Origin: Pseudomonas sp. DNDY-54
GTDB lineage: Bacteria; Pseudomonadota; Gammaproteobacteria; Pseudomonadales; Pseudomonadaceae
Direction of reading: 5' to 3'
Assembly: GCF_019880365.1 (NCBI RefSeq)
Contig: NZ_CP082271.1
Span: 2,356,001 to 2,420,000 of the forward strand
Length of the DNA stretch: 64,000 bases
Shown here: piece after piece, positions 1 through 8,582 of the stretch
Layout of the letters: every line of letters begins with the position of its first letter
Position numbering within the stretch: the first letter of the stretch is position 1
Made by a program: the position numbers and the translations under genes
The notes under the pieces: generated by a model
Seen by the model: the letters and a program-made list of their open reading frames with translations, nothing else
Told to the model about the DNA's origin: nothing
Databases searched by the model: none

Positions 1-270
1 GAATCCGCCACGCTCAAAGGTTTCGCCGAAAGCGAGTGGGCTCAGCCGACCGCGCTGCGTGACTATGAAAAGCAGGGTGTAAAGGCCCAGGTGCTGCCCG
101 AAGAGGTGCTACGCGAGCTGGAGCGAGTGACCACCGAAGTGCTCGACGAGATCGCCGCCGAAGACGAGATGTTCAAGCGCGTGCTGACCAGCCAGCGTGA
201 GTTCATGCAGCACCACTCCGTGTGGCACGGCAAGGGCTACCTGCCGCGTGATTACTACCAGTACGAGTAA
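1..270 (+). CDS. TRAP transporter substrate-binding protein (C-terminal 89 residues)
   Basis: Open from base 1 to the TAA at 268-270, so only the end of the gene is here. The residues match the C-terminal helices of periplasmic TRAP solute-binding proteins of the DctP/TakP type: a Trp-rich start, a Tyr-Glu-Lys-Gln-Gly-Val turn, then alternating charged helices and a final Tyr-rich tail. In TRAP systems this protein captures an organic acid in the periplasm and delivers it to the two membrane subunits, which follow directly downstream on the same strand. The substrate cannot be read from this fragment. Family call is firm because of the DctQ and DctM genes next to it. Confidence 0.85.
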   Translation, partial: ESATLKGFAESEWAQPTALRDYEKQGVKAQVLPEEVLRELERVTTEVLDEIAAEDEMFKRVLTSQREFMQHHSVWHGKGYLPRDYYQYE

Positions 271-374
271 CCGTCAGAGCCGAGGGACGTCCGTCCCTCG
301 CTTGGATGCGGGTCGTTGCAAGCCCAAGTTGTTGGCCTGCAACGGCTCACCCGTACCGAATCACCGAGGTGGTC

Positions 375-989
375 ATGGCTGTTCATCCCGTTTCTCCCAA
401 TAACGCAGTGCCCGCCTCTCAGGCGGACGCGCTGCCTCACAACAAGTTGTCGTTTTGGCTGGACAAGGGATTGGTCGCCATAGGCGAAGCCAGCGCCTGG
501 ATCTGGCTGTTAGTGCTGGCGGTTGTGCTGACCAACGTCTTTAGCCGCTTCGTTCTGTCGCGCGGCTCCATTGCGCTGGAAGAGCTGTCATGGCACCTGT
601 TCGGCGCGGCCCTGATGCTCGCCCTCGCCTACGCCGTGGTGCGAGATGACCATGTCCGTGTCGACGTGCTGCGTGAGAAGTTCACGCTGCGCAGCCAGGC
701 CATCATCGAGCTGCTGGCCATCCTGATTCTGGCGCTGCCTATCGTGTTGCTGATGGTCGATGCGCTGGTGCCCTTTGCCTACCAGGCGTTCATCTATGAA
801 GAGCGGTCGCAGGCGCCGAGCGGTCTGCCGCATCGCTTCATCTTCAAGAGTGTGCTGCCGCTCGGTCTGTCGCTCGTCGCCCTGGCCTTGCTCTCTCGCG
901 CCTCACGGTGCAGCACGCTGCTGCTCAATTTCCCGCGGGCTATGAGGCCCGCTACCGGTGACCGCGACCGCGGCCACTCGCAGCCCTGA
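375..989 (+). CDS. TRAP transporter small permease (DctQ family)
   Basis: About 204 residues with four hydrophobic segments (roughly residues 40-58, 68-90, 110-135 and 162-180), the layout of the small TRAP membrane subunit that couples the binding protein to the large permease. The second segment carries the Glu-Glu-Leu-Ser-Trp-His region typical of DctQ proteins. I chose the ATG at 375 because the in-frame start at 306 would add an unrelated N-terminus and a GAGGTGG-like ribosome site precedes 375. It lies 105 bp after the binding-protein gene and ends 16 bp before the large permease start, so the three form one operon. Confidence 0.88.
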   Translation: MAVHPVSPNNAVPASQADALPHNKLSFWLDKGLVAIGEASAWIWLLVLAVVLTNVFSRFVLSRGSIALEELSWHLFGAALMLALAYAVVRDDHVRVDVLREKFTLRSQAIIELLAILILALPIVLLMVDALVPFAYQAFIYEERSQAPSGLPHRFIFKSVLPLGLSLVALALLSRASRCSTLLLNFPRAMRPATGDRDRGHSQP

Positions 990-1005
990 TGGAGCCGTCG
1001 TAATC

Positions 1006-2373
1006 ATGGGTCTGGAACAAATACTCGTCATCAGCATGTTCGCCATCTTCATGGTGCTACTGCTGCTTGGTTTCCCCGTAGCCTGGTCGCTGGCCGGCAT
1101 CGGGCTGTTGTTCGCTGTGCTCGGTCATGTGATGGTCGAGCACTTCGATGCCGATCTCTGGTTCACCTGGGACGGCACCATCGGCGTGCTCGATGCGCGC
1201 ATCTACGGCATCGTCGCTAACGAACTGATGGTCGCCCTGCCACTGTTCATCTTCATGGGCATCATGCTCGACCGCTCCGGCATCGCCGAACGCCTGATGC
1301 ACAGCCTCGTCCGGGTACTCGGCCCATTGCGTGGCGGTTATGCCGTGACGGTGGTGCTGGTGGGCATCTTGCTGGCCGCCTCCACCGGCATCGTCGGCGC
1401 CTCAGTGGCACTGCTCGGCATGCTCTCCATCGGGCCGATGCTGCAGGCCAAATACAACAAGAGCCTCGCCGTCGGCACCGCCTGTTCAGTCGGCACGCTT
1501 GGCATCCTGATTCCACCCAGCATCATGCTGGTGCTGATGGCCGACCGCCTCGGCACGTCCGAGGCCTCGGTCGGCAAGTTGTTCATGGGTGCGCTGATCC
1601 CCGGCATGATGCTGGCGCTGATGTACATCCTCTACATCGTCATCGTGTCGTGGGTGAAGAAGGACTTCGCACCCGCGCCGGCCAACCGCCCTAAGCTCGA
1701 CGCCCGCGCCTTGCTCGATGTGTTCTGGGCCGTGGTGCCACCCTTCGTACTGATCCTGGCGGTGCTCGGGTCGATCTTCTTTGGCATCGCCACTACCACC
1801 GAAGCCTCTGCCGTCGGCGCATTCGGTGCGGTACTGATGGCCGCCTGCAGCCGCAAGCTGAACATGACCGTGCTGAAGGAGGCGCTTTACCAAACCAGCC
1901 GCACCTCGGCCTTCATATTCGGCATTTTCATCGGCGCCACGGTGTTCGCGGCCGTGTTGCGCGGCCTGGGCGGTGACGATGTTATCCGCGATGCGCTGAC
2001 GGGGCTCCCCTTCGGCCAAACCGGGGTTTTGCTCACCGTACTGTTCATCACCTTCCTGCTGGGTTTCTTCCTGGACTGGGTCGAAATCACGCTGATCATC
2101 CTGCCGCTGGTGGCCCCGGTTCTGTTCTCCATGGGGGTGGATCCGCTGTGGTTCGCGATTCTCTTCGCGCTGTGCCTGCAGACATCCTTCCTCACACCGC
2201 CGGTAGGCTTCGCGCTGTTCTATATCAAAGGTGTGTGCCCGCCGGAAGTCACTACGCGTGACGTCTATCTGGGCGTATTGCCTTACATCCTGATCCAGCT
2301 CCTCGGCCTCGCGCTGGTGTTCTTCTTCGCGCCCCTGGCGACCTGGTTGCCCAACGAGGTGTATGGGCTCTGA
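1006..2373 (+). CDS. TRAP transporter large permease (DctM family)
   Basis: About 455 residues, almost wholly hydrophobic with some 12 membrane spans, as expected for the large TRAP subunit that moves the organic acid together with Na+. Family signatures visible include the early PLFIFMGIMLDRSGIAERL stretch, the GTLGILIPPSIMLVLM re-entrant loop and the late SFLTPPVGFALFYIKGVCP loop. The ATG at 1006 gives the usual short N-terminus before the first span; the upstream in-frame start at 958 would overlap the DctQ gene. Last gene of the TRAP operon; a strong hairpin follows at once. Substrate unknown. Confidence 0.93.
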   Translation: MGLEQILVISMFAIFMVLLLLGFPVAWSLAGIGLLFAVLGHVMVEHFDADLWFTWDGTIGVLDARIYGIVANELMVALPLFIFMGIMLDRSGIAERLMHSLVRVLGPLRGGYAVTVVLVGILLAASTGIVGASVALLGMLSIGPMLQAKYNKSLAVGTACSVGTLGILIPPSIMLVLMADRLGTSEASVGKLFMGALIPGMMLALMYILYIVIVSWVKKDFAPAPANRPKLDARALLDVFWAVVPPFVLILAVLGSIFFGIATTTEASAVGAFGAVLMAACSRKLNMTVLKEALYQTSRTSAFIFGIFIGATVFAAVLRGLGGDDVIRDALTGLPFGQTGVLLTVLFITFLLGFFLDWVEITLIILPLVAPVLFSMGVDPLWFAILFALCLQTSFLTPPVGFALFYIKGVCPPEVTTRDVYLGVLPYILIQLLGLALVFFFAPLATWLPNEVYGL

Positions 2374-2378
2374 ACCAT

Positions 2379-2410
2379 GCCCCGGCTGTCTTGCCCTTCT
2401 CAGCCGGGGC
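2379..2410 (+). terminator. Hairpin after the TRAP operon
   Basis: Perfect 10-bp stem (GCCCCGGCTG with CAGCCGGGGC) around a 12-base loop, starting 5 bp after the dctM stop. No T-run follows, so it may be a weak terminator or an mRNA-stabilising 3' stem. Confidence 0.6.
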
Positions 2411-2449
2411 CTCCCATAATCGGTCGAACCCCAACGGACTCCTCTGCCC

Positions 2450-3934
2450 ATGGCGATTGCGCGTAACGACCTCGACAGCGACGGCCTGATCATCGGCGTC
2501 TCACCGGAGCGGTTTCGCGCCGTGGCGATGCCGCTGCTGTTCGATCACCTGAATGCGCAATGTGAGGGCACCATTGCCGTCAATCGCCAGGCACGGATCG
2601 TCTGGATTAACGACAAGTACGCCGAAAAGATCGGCATCAGCGATCCGCGCAACGTCCTCGGCAAGGAAATCGAAGACGTGCTGCCCGCGAGCCGCTTGCG
2701 CGAGGTCGTGGAAAGCGGCCTGCCGAGCATGCTCGACCTGATGGCGTTCGGTGACGAGCATTTCGTGGTGACCCGTATTCCGCTGCGTGATGAGGACGGC
2801 ACCCTCGTTGGGGCCCTGGGTTTCGTGCTGTTCGATCGGGCCCAGCATCTCAAGCCATTGATGTCCAAATTCAACATCCTTCAGACACAACTGGTCGCCA
2901 CACAACACGAGCTGGCCAAGGCCCGCCGCGCGCGTTACACCATTGCCGGCTTCATCGGCACCAGTCCAGCGGCCAGCGAAGTCAAGCGCCAGGCCCGTCG
3001 GGCGGCGCAGCTGGACGCCACTGTGCTGATTCGCGGCGAGACCGGCACCGGTAAAGAACTACTGGCCCAAGGCATTCACAACCTGTCGCCGCGCGCCAAT
3101 GGTCCCTTTGTTGCGGTGAACGTCGCAGCCATTCCGGAAACTTTGGTCGAAGCCGAACTCTTCGGTACCGCCCCTGGCGCCTTCACCGGCGCCGATCGCA
3201 AGGCGCGAATCGGCAAGTTCGAAGTCGCCAACGGCGGCACGCTGTTTCTCGACGAAATTGGCGATCTGCCACTCGCCTTGCAAGCCAAGCTGTTGCGGGT
3301 GCTGCAGGAGCAGGAAATCGAGCCGCTTGGTTCCAACCAGGTCAAACCGCTCAACGTGCGGGTGATTGCGGCCACCCATATCGACCTCGAAGCCAAGGTC
3401 GCCGACGGGCAGTTCCGTGATGACCTCTATTACCGCCTCAACGTGCTCGCGCTCAACGTACCCTCGTTACGCGACCGCGTTAGCGACATCCCCGCGCTGG
3501 TCGAGCACCTGCTCGATGACATCGCCAACCGGTCCGGCCAGGCACCGATGGAACTTACCGCCGAGGCCGTGGCGTTGCTCTGCGGCCAACCCTGGCGCGG
3601 CAACGTACGTGAGCTGAGCAACCTGCTGGAGCGCGCTCAGCTAAACGCCGATGGCCTGCCGATCGAAGCGGTGCATCTGCTGCCGCTGCTTGGCGATCAG
3701 ACCCACCGGGCCGCACCGTCTGCACCACCTATAACTCCGGTTGCCGAGCCATCCGAGCTGGACGACGCGCCGTTGCAGTTGCTAGCTGAAAGCGTTGCCC
3801 AGGCCGAACGCCGTGCGCTGCAACACGCGCTGCAAGTCTGCAAAGGCAACCGCCGCCGCGCCGCTGTGGAGTTGGGCATATCCCGAGCGAGTCTATATTC
3901 CAAGCTTCAATTGCACGGGCTGAGCGAGCGGTAG
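2450..3934 (+). CDS. Sigma-54-dependent activator with PAS sensor domain
   Basis: A 494-residue enhancer-binding protein. Residues ~30-135 look like a PAS sensor domain, ~163-390 form the AAA+ sigma-54 interaction domain with Walker A GETGTGKE near residue 196 and the sigma-54 contact loop GAFTGA near 243, and ~450-490 form a Fis-type helix-turn-helix. In this class a ligand sensed by the PAS domain drives ATP-dependent opening of sigma-54 promoters. It starts 76 bp after the TRAP operon on the same strand, so it probably controls that operon; this is inference, since the TRAP promoter is outside the window. No phosphoreceiver domain is present, so it is not a two-component regulator. Confidence 0.9.
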   Translation: MAIARNDLDSDGLIIGVSPERFRAVAMPLLFDHLNAQCEGTIAVNRQARIVWINDKYAEKIGISDPRNVLGKEIEDVLPASRLREVVESGLPSMLDLMAFGDEHFVVTRIPLRDEDGTLVGALGFVLFDRAQHLKPLMSKFNILQTQLVATQHELAKARRARYTIAGFIGTSPAASEVKRQARRAAQLDATVLIRGETGTGKELLAQGIHNLSPRANGPFVAVNVAAIPETLVEAELFGTAPGAFTGADRKARIGKFEVANGGTLFLDEIGDLPLALQAKLLRVLQEQEIEPLGSNQVKPLNVRVIAATHIDLEAKVADGQFRDDLYYRLNVLALNVPSLRDRVSDIPALVEHLLDDIANRSGQAPMELTAEAVALLCGQPWRGNVRELSNLLERAQLNADGLPIEAVHLLPLLGDQTHRAAPSAPPITPVAEPSELDDAPLQLLAESVAQAERRALQHALQVCKGNRRRAAVELGISRASLYSKLQLHGLSER

Positions 3935-3937
3935 CGC

Positions 3938-3965
3938 GCAAAGCCTGCAGCGGAAGGCTTTGTGC
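3938..3965 (+). terminator. Hairpin after the PAS/sigma-54 regulator
   Basis: AAAGCC / GGCTTT arms extended by GC and GT pairs, starting 4 bp after the stop codon; no clear T-run. Confidence 0.4.
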
Positions 3966-4030
3966 TTCGCGCAAAGGACAGCGTGCGAGCCTCTCATCAT
4001 CCCAATGATCCAACCTCGGCGTTGCAGCTC

Positions 4031-4230
4031 GTAGGTGGGCTTTAGCCCACCGCGTGACACCCGTGCATATGCAAACAGCTGAGCCGTCATCGCCAACCGT
4101 TAGAAAAGCGAGTGGGCTGAAGCGGAGCGCCGCGCGGCCCACCCTACAACCCTTCGCTACTGCGCCAGCCAGCCACCATCGACGTTCCATGCCGCGCCGC
4201 GAACCTGACGGCCGGCATCGCTGCAGAGGA
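4031..4230. repeat. Direct repeat copy A: REP-like palindrome plus duplicated 3' end of the hydroxybutyrate dehydrogenase gene
   Basis: About 200 bp nearly identical to 4384-4582. It starts with the REP-like palindrome GGTGGGCTTTAGCCCACC and ends with a copy of the last ~80 bp of the dehydrogenase coding sequence in the same orientation as the true gene, but cut off from its reading frame. Differences between copies are a few substitutions (for example GAAAAG against ATAACG in the middle). Confidence 0.8.
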
Positions 4231-4274
4231 CAACCATGACAAACGCTGGTGGGCTGAAGCCCACCCTACGAGCC

Positions 4275-4378
4275 TACAACCCTTCGCTACTGCGCCAGCC
4301 AGCCGCCATCGACGTTCCATGCCGCGCCGCGACTTTGCCGGCCGGCATCGCTGCACAGGAAGACCGCCAGCTCACCCC
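4275..4378. repeat. Middle duplicated copy (B) of the dehydrogenase 3' end
   Basis: About 100 bp matching the genuine gene end at 4499-4602, preceded by a REP-like palindrome (GTGGGCTGAAGCCCACC, 4249-4265) and followed by another at 4384. It extends further into the gene than copy A and has its own substitutions (ACTTTGCC in place of AACCTGAC), so it is probably an older or separate duplication. Confidence 0.75.
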
Positions 4379-4383
4379 ATCCC

Positions 4384-4582
4384 GTAGGGTGGGCTTTAGC
4401 CCACCACGTGACACCCGTGCATATGCAAACAGCTGAGCCGTCATCGCCAACCGTTAATAACGCGAGTGGGCTGAAGCGGAGCGCCGCGCGGCCCACCCTA
4501 CAACCCTTCGCTACTGCGCCAGCCAGCCACCATCGACGTTCCATGCCGCGCCGCGAACCTGACGGCCGGCATCGCTGCACAG
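4384..4582. repeat. Direct repeat copy C: REP-like palindrome joined to the genuine gene end
   Basis: Parent of copy A: the palindrome GGTGGGCTTTAGCCCACC, a ~100-bp spacer with a second GTGGGCTGAAGC...GCCCACCC inverted element, then the true 3' end of the dehydrogenase gene. With copies A and B this fills the whole 3935-4510 gap; no further gene is seen there. Confidence 0.75.
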
Positions 4583-5281
4583 GAAGACCGCCAGCTCACC
4601 CAGCTCTTCAGGCGTGACGAAGTCCAGCGAAGGCTGCTTTTCCATCAGCAGTTCGCGCGTTGCTCGCATCGGGTCACCGTGGGCTTTGGCCTTGCTATCG
4701 ATCTGCTGTTGGACGAGCGGCGTCAGGACCCAGCCTGGGCAGAGTGCGTTACACGTGATGCCGGTGGTGGCGGTTTCCAGGGCAACGGTCTTGGTCAGAC
4801 CGATTACGCCGTGTTTCGCGGCGACGTAAGCCGCCTTCTGTGTCGACGCCACCAGGCCATGCACCGAGGATATGTTGATGATTCGGCCCCAGTTGCGCTC
4901 GCGCATGCCAGGTAGCGCGAGGCGCATCGTATGGAACACTGAGGACAGGTTGATCGCGATGATGCTGTTCCAGCGTTCGACGGGGAAACGCTCCACCGGA
5001 GCAACATGCTGGATTCCAGCGTTATTGACGAGGACATCAAGGGAGCCGAAGTCGCGCTCGGTCTGGCCGATCAATTCGCCGATCTGCTCGGCGTCGGCCA
5101 TATCGGCCGGGTGGTGCAGGACGCGCGTGCCAAACGCCGACACGCGGGCCATGGCAGCGTCCACATCGCCGAACCCGTTGAGCATCACGTTGGCGCCCGC
5201 CTCCGCCAGCTTGCAAGCGATACCCAGACCGATGCCACTGGTTGACCCGGTCACGAGCGCGGTTTTGCCTTTCAAGATCAT
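4511..5281 (-). CDS. bdhA: 3-hydroxybutyrate dehydrogenase (SDR family)
   Basis: A 256-residue short-chain dehydrogenase that fits D-beta-hydroxybutyrate dehydrogenase, which interconverts 3-hydroxybutyrate and acetoacetate with NAD. Visible are the Rossmann motif TGSTSGIG (residues 11-18), an N-terminal LNGFG that is typical of this enzyme, the NNAG motif, the catalytic Ser in NISS, the YVAAK Tyr/Lys pair, and the usual C-terminal NVDGGWLAQ. The ATG at 5281 is preceded by GGGAGA and gives the normal family length; longer in-frame starts add junk. Its last ~80-100 bp are present twice more downstream, but the gene itself is intact. Confidence 0.93.
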   Translation of the reverse strand: MILKGKTALVTGSTSGIGLGIACKLAEAGANVMLNGFGDVDAAMARVSAFGTRVLHHPADMADAEQIGELIGQTERDFGSLDVLVNNAGIQHVAPVERFPVERWNSIIAINLSSVFHTMRLALPGMRERNWGRIINISSVHGLVASTQKAAYVAAKHGVIGLTKTVALETATTGITCNALCPGWVLTPLVQQQIDSKAKAHGDPMRATRELLMEKQPSLDFVTPEELGELAVFLCSDAGRQVRGAAWNVDGGWLAQ

Positions 5282-5887
5282 GCTTGTCTCCCGTAGCCAG
5301 GCGTGGCCGTCATGGCGGCACCGGGCACAGCGCGCCGATGGGAACAAGGATAGCGGGTGGCTGGGCGGTCGACGGAGTTGAGGGCGGCTAGGCAGCGCGA
5401 TGACAGGCAGCGTGTCGCCCTTGCGTAGTGTTTGAGGACATTCATGAGCATTCCTTATTGTTCTAGTGCCTTCCCACTCCAGCCCGCAAGAAGCTGTGAT
5501 TGGAAAGGAAAACCCGGCGAAACGAACCAACCAGAGCGAAACCCGTGCCAGCCTCTGTCGGATGTGATGATTTGGACCATCGCCAGCCAGAAAGCCAGTC
5601 AGACGCTCGTGCTGTAAGCAGAACGAGGGAAAAGAAGACCTTGAAATCTGGACATGCACAGCAGGCGGGACATAGGCGCGTGATCCATGTCCCGCGCGCT
5701 GGACACGGGCGAACCAATGGGGCGCTCTGGGTTTACGACACCATGGAGCTAACGTCATGGATGGGGTCGGTCACTGAGCGCAGCGATCGCGCCAAGCGAC
5801 ACATCACGCTGGTCATCCATCAGGTCTACGCTTACTCCAGCTTTTACCTTCACCCGACCCGTCACAGCCCAACACGAGCGCCGACCC
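5282..5887. other. Intergenic region between divergent bdhA and glutathione transferase genes
   Basis: 606 bp without a convincing gene; it must hold the promoters of both flanking genes. The only clear structure is an inverted repeat at 5665-5695. Confidence 0.6.
5665..5695. promoter_or_regulatory. Inverted repeat GCGGGACAT / ATGTCCCGC
   Basis: Perfect 9-bp arms with a 13-base spacer, in the divergent promoter region between bdhA and the GST gene. Could be an operator or a transcribed hairpin; nothing in the sequence decides which. Confidence 0.35.
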
Positions 5888-6496
5888 ATGCAATTGATCT
5901 ATGCAGCAGCATCGCCCTTCGGCCGAAAAACCAGAGTGGTGGCCAGCGAAACGGGGCTTACGTCCCGGCTGGAGCTGATTGAAACAACCGTGCTACCCGT
6001 CGACGTGAACGAGCGAGTCAACGCGGTCAATCCGCTGGGCAAGATTCCGGTGTTACTGACGGATGACGGCGAAGCCCTGTACGACAGCCGTGTAATCTGT
6101 GAGTACCTCGACAGTCTGCACGACAAGCCTCGGTTGTTTCCGGCAGACCCCGCCCGACGCTGGCGGACCTTGCGGCTGGCCGCGCTCGCAGACGGCGTAA
6201 TGGAAGCCGCGGTGTTGACGCGCTATGAGCGCGCGGCGCGCCCTGCGGAGCGGCAATGGGATGAATGGGTTGACGGTCAATTGGCCAAGGTACGCCGAGG
6301 ATTGGCGTCGCTGGAGGTCAGCACCGACTTGCTGAATGAGCCGTTGGACATCGCCCAGATCGGGGTGGCCTGCGCGTTGGGCTATTTGGATTTTCGTTTT
6401 GCCGAACTGAACTGGCGACACGAGTCACCGAAGCTCGCCGCTTTTAACGAGCAGTTTGCCGACCGGGACTCGATGCGCAGCACCGCACCGGTTTGA
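5888..6496 (+). CDS. Glutathione S-transferase
   Basis: A 202-residue cytosolic GST. The N-terminal thioredoxin-like half starts with the Ala-Ala-Ser-Pro-Phe-Gly-Arg-Lys active-site loop, has the conserved cis-Pro in GKIPVLL (~residue 53) and the glutathione-binding Asp-Ser-Arg-Val after it (Glu/Asp-Ser motif). The C-terminal half is helical. Function in general is conjugation of glutathione to electrophiles or glutathione-dependent reduction. It stands alone on the + strand, and its exact substrate cannot be read. Confidence 0.88.
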   Translation: MQLIYAAASPFGRKTRVVASETGLTSRLELIETTVLPVDVNERVNAVNPLGKIPVLLTDDGEALYDSRVICEYLDSLHDKPRLFPADPARRWRTLRLAALADGVMEAAVLTRYERAARPAERQWDEWVDGQLAKVRRGLASLEVSTDLLNEPLDIAQIGVACALGYLDFRFAELNWRHESPKLAAFNEQFADRDSMRSTAPV

Positions 6497-6547
6497 TCAC
6501 CGCGCGGTCGTCCAGCCGCCACCCGCGAGGCGGCGGCTAATCAACTG

Positions 6548-8212
6548 TCAGCTGTTCAACACACCATCAACCAACGCCTTCGCTTCATCCTGAATGCGTT
6601 TGAGGTGCGCCTCGCCCTCGAAGCTCTCGGCGTAGATCTTGTAGACGTCTTCGGTGCCGGATGGCCGCGCCGCGAACCAGCCGTTATCGGTGACGACTTT
6701 CAGCCCACCGATAGCGGCGCCATTGCCTGGCGCTTCGGTAAGAATCTGGGTGATGGGCTGGCCTGCCAACTCACTGGCCGTGACCTGCGAGGCGGAAAGC
6801 TTGCCCAACTTCGCTTTCTGCTCGCGATCAGCCGGGGCGTCAATCCGCTGGTACACAGGCGCGCCGAAGCGTTCTATCAGCGCCTGGTAGCGCTCGCCCG
6901 GGTCCTTACCGGTGACCGCCGTAATTTCTGCGGCCAGCAATCCGAGGATTATGCCGTCCTTGTCCGTGGACCAGGCGCCACCGGCCCTACGCAAAAACGA
7001 CGCGCCCGCTGACTCTTCGCCGCCAAACCCGAGGCTGCCATCCATCAAGCCGTCCACGAACCACTTGAAGCCCACCGGCACTTCGACCACTTGACGCCCT
7101 ATTCCCTTGGCGACCCGATCGATCATCGAAGAGGACACCAGCGTCTTGCCGATGCCTGCCTGTGGGCTCCATTCAGGACGATGGGTGAAGAGATATTCAA
7201 TAGCCACCGCCAGGTAGTGATTCGGGTTTAGTAGCCCTACCGAGCGCGCCACGATGCCGTGCCGATCGTGATCCGTATCGCAAGCGAAGGAGACATCAAA
7301 GCGGTCCTTGTTCTCGATCAGACCCGCCATGGCATGCGGCGAACTGCAATCCATGCGGATCTTGCCGTCCCAGTCCAAGCGCATGAAGCGGAAGGTCGGA
7401 TCGACGCGGGTCGAGAGCACCTCGAGTGGCAGGCCGTAGCGCTCCGCAATGCGCGTCCAGTAATGCACGCCCGCACCACCCAGCGGATCGACGCCAAACT
7501 TCAGACCCGAGCCGCGAATTGCTTCGAGGTCGATCACCTGGCCCAGCCCACCCACATAGTGGTCGATGAAATCAAAGCGCTGCGTCGTCGGTGCATCCAG
7601 GGCCTGCGAATAATCTATCCGCTGGACGCCCTTGAGGCCCGCGGTCAGTAAGGCGTTAGCGCGCTCCTGAATCCACTTGGTCACGCTGGTGTCAGCCGGG
7701 CCACCGTTGGTGGGGTTGTATTTGAAGCCGCCGTCGGCCGGCGGGTTGTGCGATGGGGTGATTACGATGCCGTCGGCCAGCCCGCTGCGGCGCCCGGCGT
7801 TGTATTCGAGGATCGCGTTGGAGATGGCTGGGGTCGGCGTGTAACCGGGCTCCCCATTGGTTTCGCTGCACCCTGCGTCAATACGCGTCTCGACACCGTT
7901 GCCCGCTAGCACTTCCAGGGCGGACACAAAGGCCGGTTCGGACAGCGCGTGGGTGTCCATGCCTACGAAGATCGGTCCGTCGATGCCCTGCTCACGGCGA
8001 TAGTCACAGATCGCTTGGGTAGTGGCGAGAATGTGCCACTCGTTGAAGCTGTTCTTAAGCGACGAACCCCGATGACCGGACGTACCAAAGGAAACTTGCT
8101 GTGCCGGGTCCGAAGGGTCGGGACGCTCGCTGTAATAGCGCGAAATCAGACGCGGGATATTGGTCAGGGTACGTTCGTCCGGCAGGCGTCCTGCGTTGAG
8201 GTCGAGACTCAT
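6548..8212 (-). CDS. pgm: Phosphoglucomutase (alpha-D-glucose phosphate-specific)
   Basis: A 554-residue phosphohexomutase that interconverts glucose-1-phosphate and glucose-6-phosphate. Seen directly: the N-terminal FGTSGHRG loop, the active-site phosphoserine in ITPSHNPP (Ser near residue 154), the Mg-binding DTDHDRHG loop (~residues 312-319), the sugar-specificity GGEESAG loop, and a C-terminal RPSGTEDVYKIYAES phosphate-binding loop. The start at 8212 has an AAAGGAA ribosome site and the family N-terminus; the longer in-frame extension to 8473 looks non-coding. The length matches E. coli-type Pgm. Confidence 0.95.
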   Translation of the reverse strand: MSLDLNAGRLPDERTLTNIPRLISRYYSERPDPSDPAQQVSFGTSGHRGSSLKNSFNEWHILATTQAICDYRREQGIDGPIFVGMDTHALSEPAFVSALEVLAGNGVETRIDAGCSETNGEPGYTPTPAISNAILEYNAGRRSGLADGIVITPSHNPPADGGFKYNPTNGGPADTSVTKWIQERANALLTAGLKGVQRIDYSQALDAPTTQRFDFIDHYVGGLGQVIDLEAIRGSGLKFGVDPLGGAGVHYWTRIAERYGLPLEVLSTRVDPTFRFMRLDWDGKIRMDCSSPHAMAGLIENKDRFDVSFACDTDHDRHGIVARSVGLLNPNHYLAVAIEYLFTHRPEWSPQAGIGKTLVSSSMIDRVAKGIGRQVVEVPVGFKWFVDGLMDGSLGFGGEESAGASFLRRAGGAWSTDKDGIILGLLAAEITAVTGKDPGERYQALIERFGAPVYQRIDAPADREQKAKLGKLSASQVTASELAGQPITQILTEAPGNGAAIGGLKVVTDNGWFAARPSGTEDVYKIYAESFEGEAHLKRIQDEAKALVDGVLNS

Positions 8213-8582
8213 CTGTCGTTCCTTTGGAAGGGAGGGAAATATCACCGGTGGCAGAGCCAATCGCGTCGCACGGAAGGTGATCAGACGCAAAAAGGCCGCG
8301 GCAACGCCGTTAATCTTGGCGCTAAGACCATCACTCCTTGGGTTTTGGTTCCCCATCAAGCGAGGTGAATATCCAAGCTGAACCGCCCCACATGATATTG
8401 CGCCCACCCAGCGCCGCCAAACGGGGTGGCTGCGCGCGTCTGTAGCGGCAACTATCGAACGCTTCGGGGGCATACAGAGGCCGGTTCAAAGGCCCCCATA
8501 AATGATTCTGACGGATCGGCAGTCGGCCAGCGAAGGCCTTGGTAGAACTGGAACATGCGACTGCAGACGACGATCCCATGGT
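8213..8582. other. Intergenic, upstream of pgm
   Basis: 370 bp between pgm and the next minus-strand gene. It should contain the pgm promoter; I see no clear repeat, hairpin or gene in it. Confidence 0.5.

Noticed and set aside
1486..2493. 335-residue minus-strand frame opposite the TRAP large permease
   Set aside because: Shadow frame caused by high GC: rich in Gln, His, Arg and Glu with no domain, against a clear DctM protein.
4031..4582. CRISPR array for the repeated blocks near 4.0-4.6 kb
   Set aside because: Only two or three long copies made of REP palindromes and gene-end sequence; no short regular repeats or spacers and no cas genes.
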